64,000 nt of DNA. Origin: Rhodobacteraceae bacterium MED-G08 (GTDB lineage Bacteria > Pseudomonadota > Alphaproteobacteria > Rhodobacterales > Rhodobacteraceae). Position 1 is the first letter of the stretch. Every line of letters starts with the position of its first letter. The stretch spans positions 1 to 64,000 of the forward strand of contig NTKT01000002.1 in the NCBI GenBank assembly GCA_002457055.1, given 5' to 3'. Made by a program: the position numbers and the translations under genes. Positions 62,420 to 64,000 of this stretch are shown piece after piece. A model generated the notes under the pieces. It was given only the letters and a program-made list of their open reading frames with translations, was not told the DNA's origin and did not search any database.

Positions 62420-63174
62420 CAAGAAGCCTCGTCCAATAAGTCTGAATAACCATTGTTCTCAACTTCAAGGGCTAGCTCTGGACCACCACTTTTAATAATC
62501 TTACCATCTGCCATAATGTGCACTACGTCAGGTTTAATATGATCTAATAAGCGTTGGTAGTGTGTTATTACCAAAAATCCTCTTCCTTCATCACGAAGAG
62601 CGTTGACTCCGTTAGCCACTAGTTTCATTGCGTCCACATCAAGCCCTGAGTCTGTTTCATCAAGGATACAAATTTTAGGCTCGAGCATAGCCATTTGTAG
62701 AATCTCATTGCGTTTTTTTTCACCACCCGAAAATCCAACATTCACAGGCCGTTTTAACATATCAGAATCAATTTTTAACGCAGCAGCTTTTTCTCTAACC
62801 AGACGCAAAAAATCTGTCGCGCCGATTTCGTCTTCACCGCGGGCTTTCCGTTGCGCATTTAAAGCTGTTCGCAGAAACGTCATATTGCCCACGCCCGGAA
62901 TTTCAATAGGATACTGGAATGCCAAAAAAAGACCAAGAGCCGCCCTTTCTTCGGGTTCCAACTCCATTATATCATCACCATTTAACTCAACCGAGCCATC
63001 CGTCACATTATAGCCCTCTTTACCAGAAAGCACATAAGAAAGCGTAGACTTTCCAGACCCATTTGGCCCCATGATGGCGTGAACCTTTCCCGCGTCCACA
63101 GTCAAATCCACTCCCTTCAAAATTTCCTTATCTTCATCTTCCAAAGAAACGTGTAAATTATTAATTTTTAACAT
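62419..63174 (-). CDS. sufC: Fe-S cluster assembly ATPase SufC
   Basis: The ABC-type ATPase driving the SufBCD scaffold. The 251-residue protein has Walker A GPNGSGKST at 36-44, Q-loop LFLAFQYPIEIPGVGN, signature NVGFSGGEKKRNEIL and Walker B ICILDETDSGLDVDA. This is the SufC form, with FSGGEKKR in place of the LSGGQ of transporters. It is 62 bp after sufB and touches sufD by one base. Confidence 0.97.
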   Translation of the reverse strand: MLKINNLHVSLEDEDKEILKGVDLTVDAGKVHAIMGPNGSGKSTLSYVLSGKEGYNVTDGSVELNGDDIMELEPEERAALGLFLAFQYPIEIPGVGNMTFLRTALNAQRKARGEDEIGATDFLRLVREKAAALKIDSDMLKRPVNVGFSGGEKKRNEILQMAMLEPKICILDETDSGLDVDAMKLVANGVNALRDEGRGFLVITHYQRLLDHIKPDVVHIMADGKIIKSGGPELALEVENNGYSDLLDEAS

Positions 63175-63236
63175 TTTTTTCCACCATTAGTGACACAATT
63201 CGTCGTTTACTTATGACATTGTAACCATAATCGCAA

Positions 63237-64000
63237 CTACCCAACTGATCCCTCGAGTGATATTGCAACAAGTTGCTGAGCTTCCATCGCAAATTCCATC
63301 GGCAACGCCTGCAAAACATCTTTGCAAAAGCCATTAACCACTAAGGCTACGGCTTCTTCCTCACCCATGCCTCTTTGCCTGCAATAGAAAAGCTGATCGT
63401 CATCGACTTTCGAAGTCGTGGCTTCATGTTCTACTCGAGAAGAATTATTTTTAACCTCAATGTATGGAACGGTGTGAGCACCACACTTGTCACCTATTAG
63501 AAGACTATCACATTGGGTATAATTCCTACTATTTTTTGCCCTAGGATGCATATTGACCTGACCTCTATAGGTATTTTGAGCCACACCGGCCGAGATACCC
63601 TTCGATACGATGCGAGACTTAGTATTTTTGCCAAGATGCAGCATCTTGGTACCAGTGTCGGCCTGCTGATGATTGTTTGCGATAGCAATCGAGTAGAATT
63701 CACCCTGGCTTTCATCACCCCTTAATATGCAGCTAGGGTACTTCCAAGTGACAGCCGACCCAGTTTCGACCTGCGTCCACATCACCTTTGCTCTGTCACC
63801 CCGACAATCAGCCCTCTTTGTAACAAAGTTGTAAATGCCACCATTTCCATTTTCGTCGCCTGGAAACCAATTTTGAACGGTTGAATACTTAACTTCAGCG
63901 TCTTCTTCCACTACTATTTCAACAACTGCGGCGTGTAGCTGAGCCGTATCTCTTTTCGGTGCTGTACACCCTTCTAGGTAAGAGACATATGACCCTTTAT
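63237..64000 (-). CDS. sufB: Fe-S cluster assembly protein SufB (partial, 5' end beyond window)
   Basis: The main Fe-S scaffold subunit. The C-terminal ~254 codons are present and the frame stays open to the window edge, with [20 protein letters not shown] upstream of the internal GTG at 63911, so the protein starts beyond 64000. Diagnostic are [30 protein letters not shown] (in part) and [20 protein letters not shown] (Glu, His of the SufBCD cluster site), with [19 protein letters not shown] near the end. The usual length is about 470-500, so nearly half is missing. Confidence 0.96.
   Translation of the reverse strand, partial: KGSYVSYLEGCTAPKRDTAQLHAAVVEIVVEEDAEVKYSTVQNWFPGDENGNGGIYNFVTKRADCRGDRAKVMWTQVETGSAVTWKYPSCILRGDESQGEFYSIAIANNHQQADTGTKMLHLGKNTKSRIVSKGISAGVAQNTYRGQVNMHPRAKNSRNYTQCDSLLIGDKCGAHTVPYIEVKNNSSRVEHEATTSKVDDDQLFYCRQRGMGEEEAVALVVNGFCKDVLQALPMEFAMEAQQLVAISLEGSVG

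Noticed and set aside
63237-63911. SufB starting at the internal GTG at 63911
   Set aside because: The frame continues to the window edge with unmistakable SufB sequence (YLEGCTAP) upstream, so the gene is simply cut by the window.
1-64000. CRISPR arrays, IS elements, prophage, tRNA or rRNA genes, defence systems
   Set aside because: I saw no regularly spaced repeats, no transposase or phage genes, and the gaps between genes are too short and lack tRNA-like cloverleaf sequences. XerD is the only integrase-like protein and has housekeeping neighbours.

Overview
The window reads as chromosome of an AT-rich marine alphaproteobacterium, most likely a genome-streamlined member of the Rhodobacterales. 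This is inferred from gene content and order: LpxI rather than LpxH, IalB, a suf operon carrying YIP1-family genes, a RutR/PreTA/hydantoinase cluster, Tat-dependent binding proteins, short intergenic gaps and many 4-bp ATGA/GTGA gene overlaps. I see no rRNA, tRNA, insertion sequence, prophage or CRISPR array. No gap longer than about 300 bases lacks a gene.

Layout. 1-4.3 kb: the start of coaD, a CBS-pair protein, valine-catabolic mmsA/mmsB, and an IalB-like periplasmic protein. 4.3-16 kb, minus strand: one long envelope and translation operon, pyrH-frr-uppS-cdsA-dxr-rseP-bamA-skp-fabZ-lpxA-lpxI-lpxB. It lacks the lpxD gene that many relatives carry between skp/bamA and fabZ. 16-23.3 kb, plus: miaA, then a family-5 peptide-type ABC importer with a Tat-exported binding protein. 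23.3-29.4 kb: acetoacetyl-CoA synthetase, an MFS protein, a TPR protein, ssb, aroB and aroK. 29.4-33.5 kb, plus: a 49-residue membrane peptide overlapping a 506-residue unknown exported protein, then xerD and a CNNM/CorC-type CBS protein. 33.5-38.8 kb: uvrA, glk and an MFS protein. 38.9-43.9 kb: an L,D-transpeptidase, the displaced lpxD, a dedicated acyl carrier protein and a ketoacyl synthase on the minus strand, with a divergent MepK-like (DUF882) gene. 43.9-47 kb: nitroreductase, a deacetylase-fold lipoprotein, an ABM-domain protein and an EamA transporter.

47.1-57.4 kb is the most coherent accessory block: a reductive pyrimidine-degradation island. It holds preT-preA (dihydropyrimidine dehydrogenase), hydA (dihydropyrimidinase), an M20 carbamoylase, an NMT1-type ABC importer and a clear RutR homologue. 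Both divergent promoter regions contain sequences matching the known RutR operator (TTGACCA-N2-TGGTCAA). One of these regions also serves a small DUF1330 gene, making it a candidate new member of the pyrimidine regulon. The pathway products (malonic and methylmalonic semialdehydes) could feed the mmsA product near the window start. 57.5-64 kb, minus: the suf Fe-S operon (sufB-sufC-sufD-yip1-yip1-sufS), followed by an unknown tail-anchored-looking protein and a DUF4389 protein.

I did not find a clearly unprecedented multi-gene system. The best leads are the RutR operators with the DUF1330 gene, the ldt-lpxD-ACP-KS operon, the 49-aa/506-aa pair upstream of xerD, and the YIP1 pair inside suf. 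Function calls come from motif and family recognition by eye; no database search was run.
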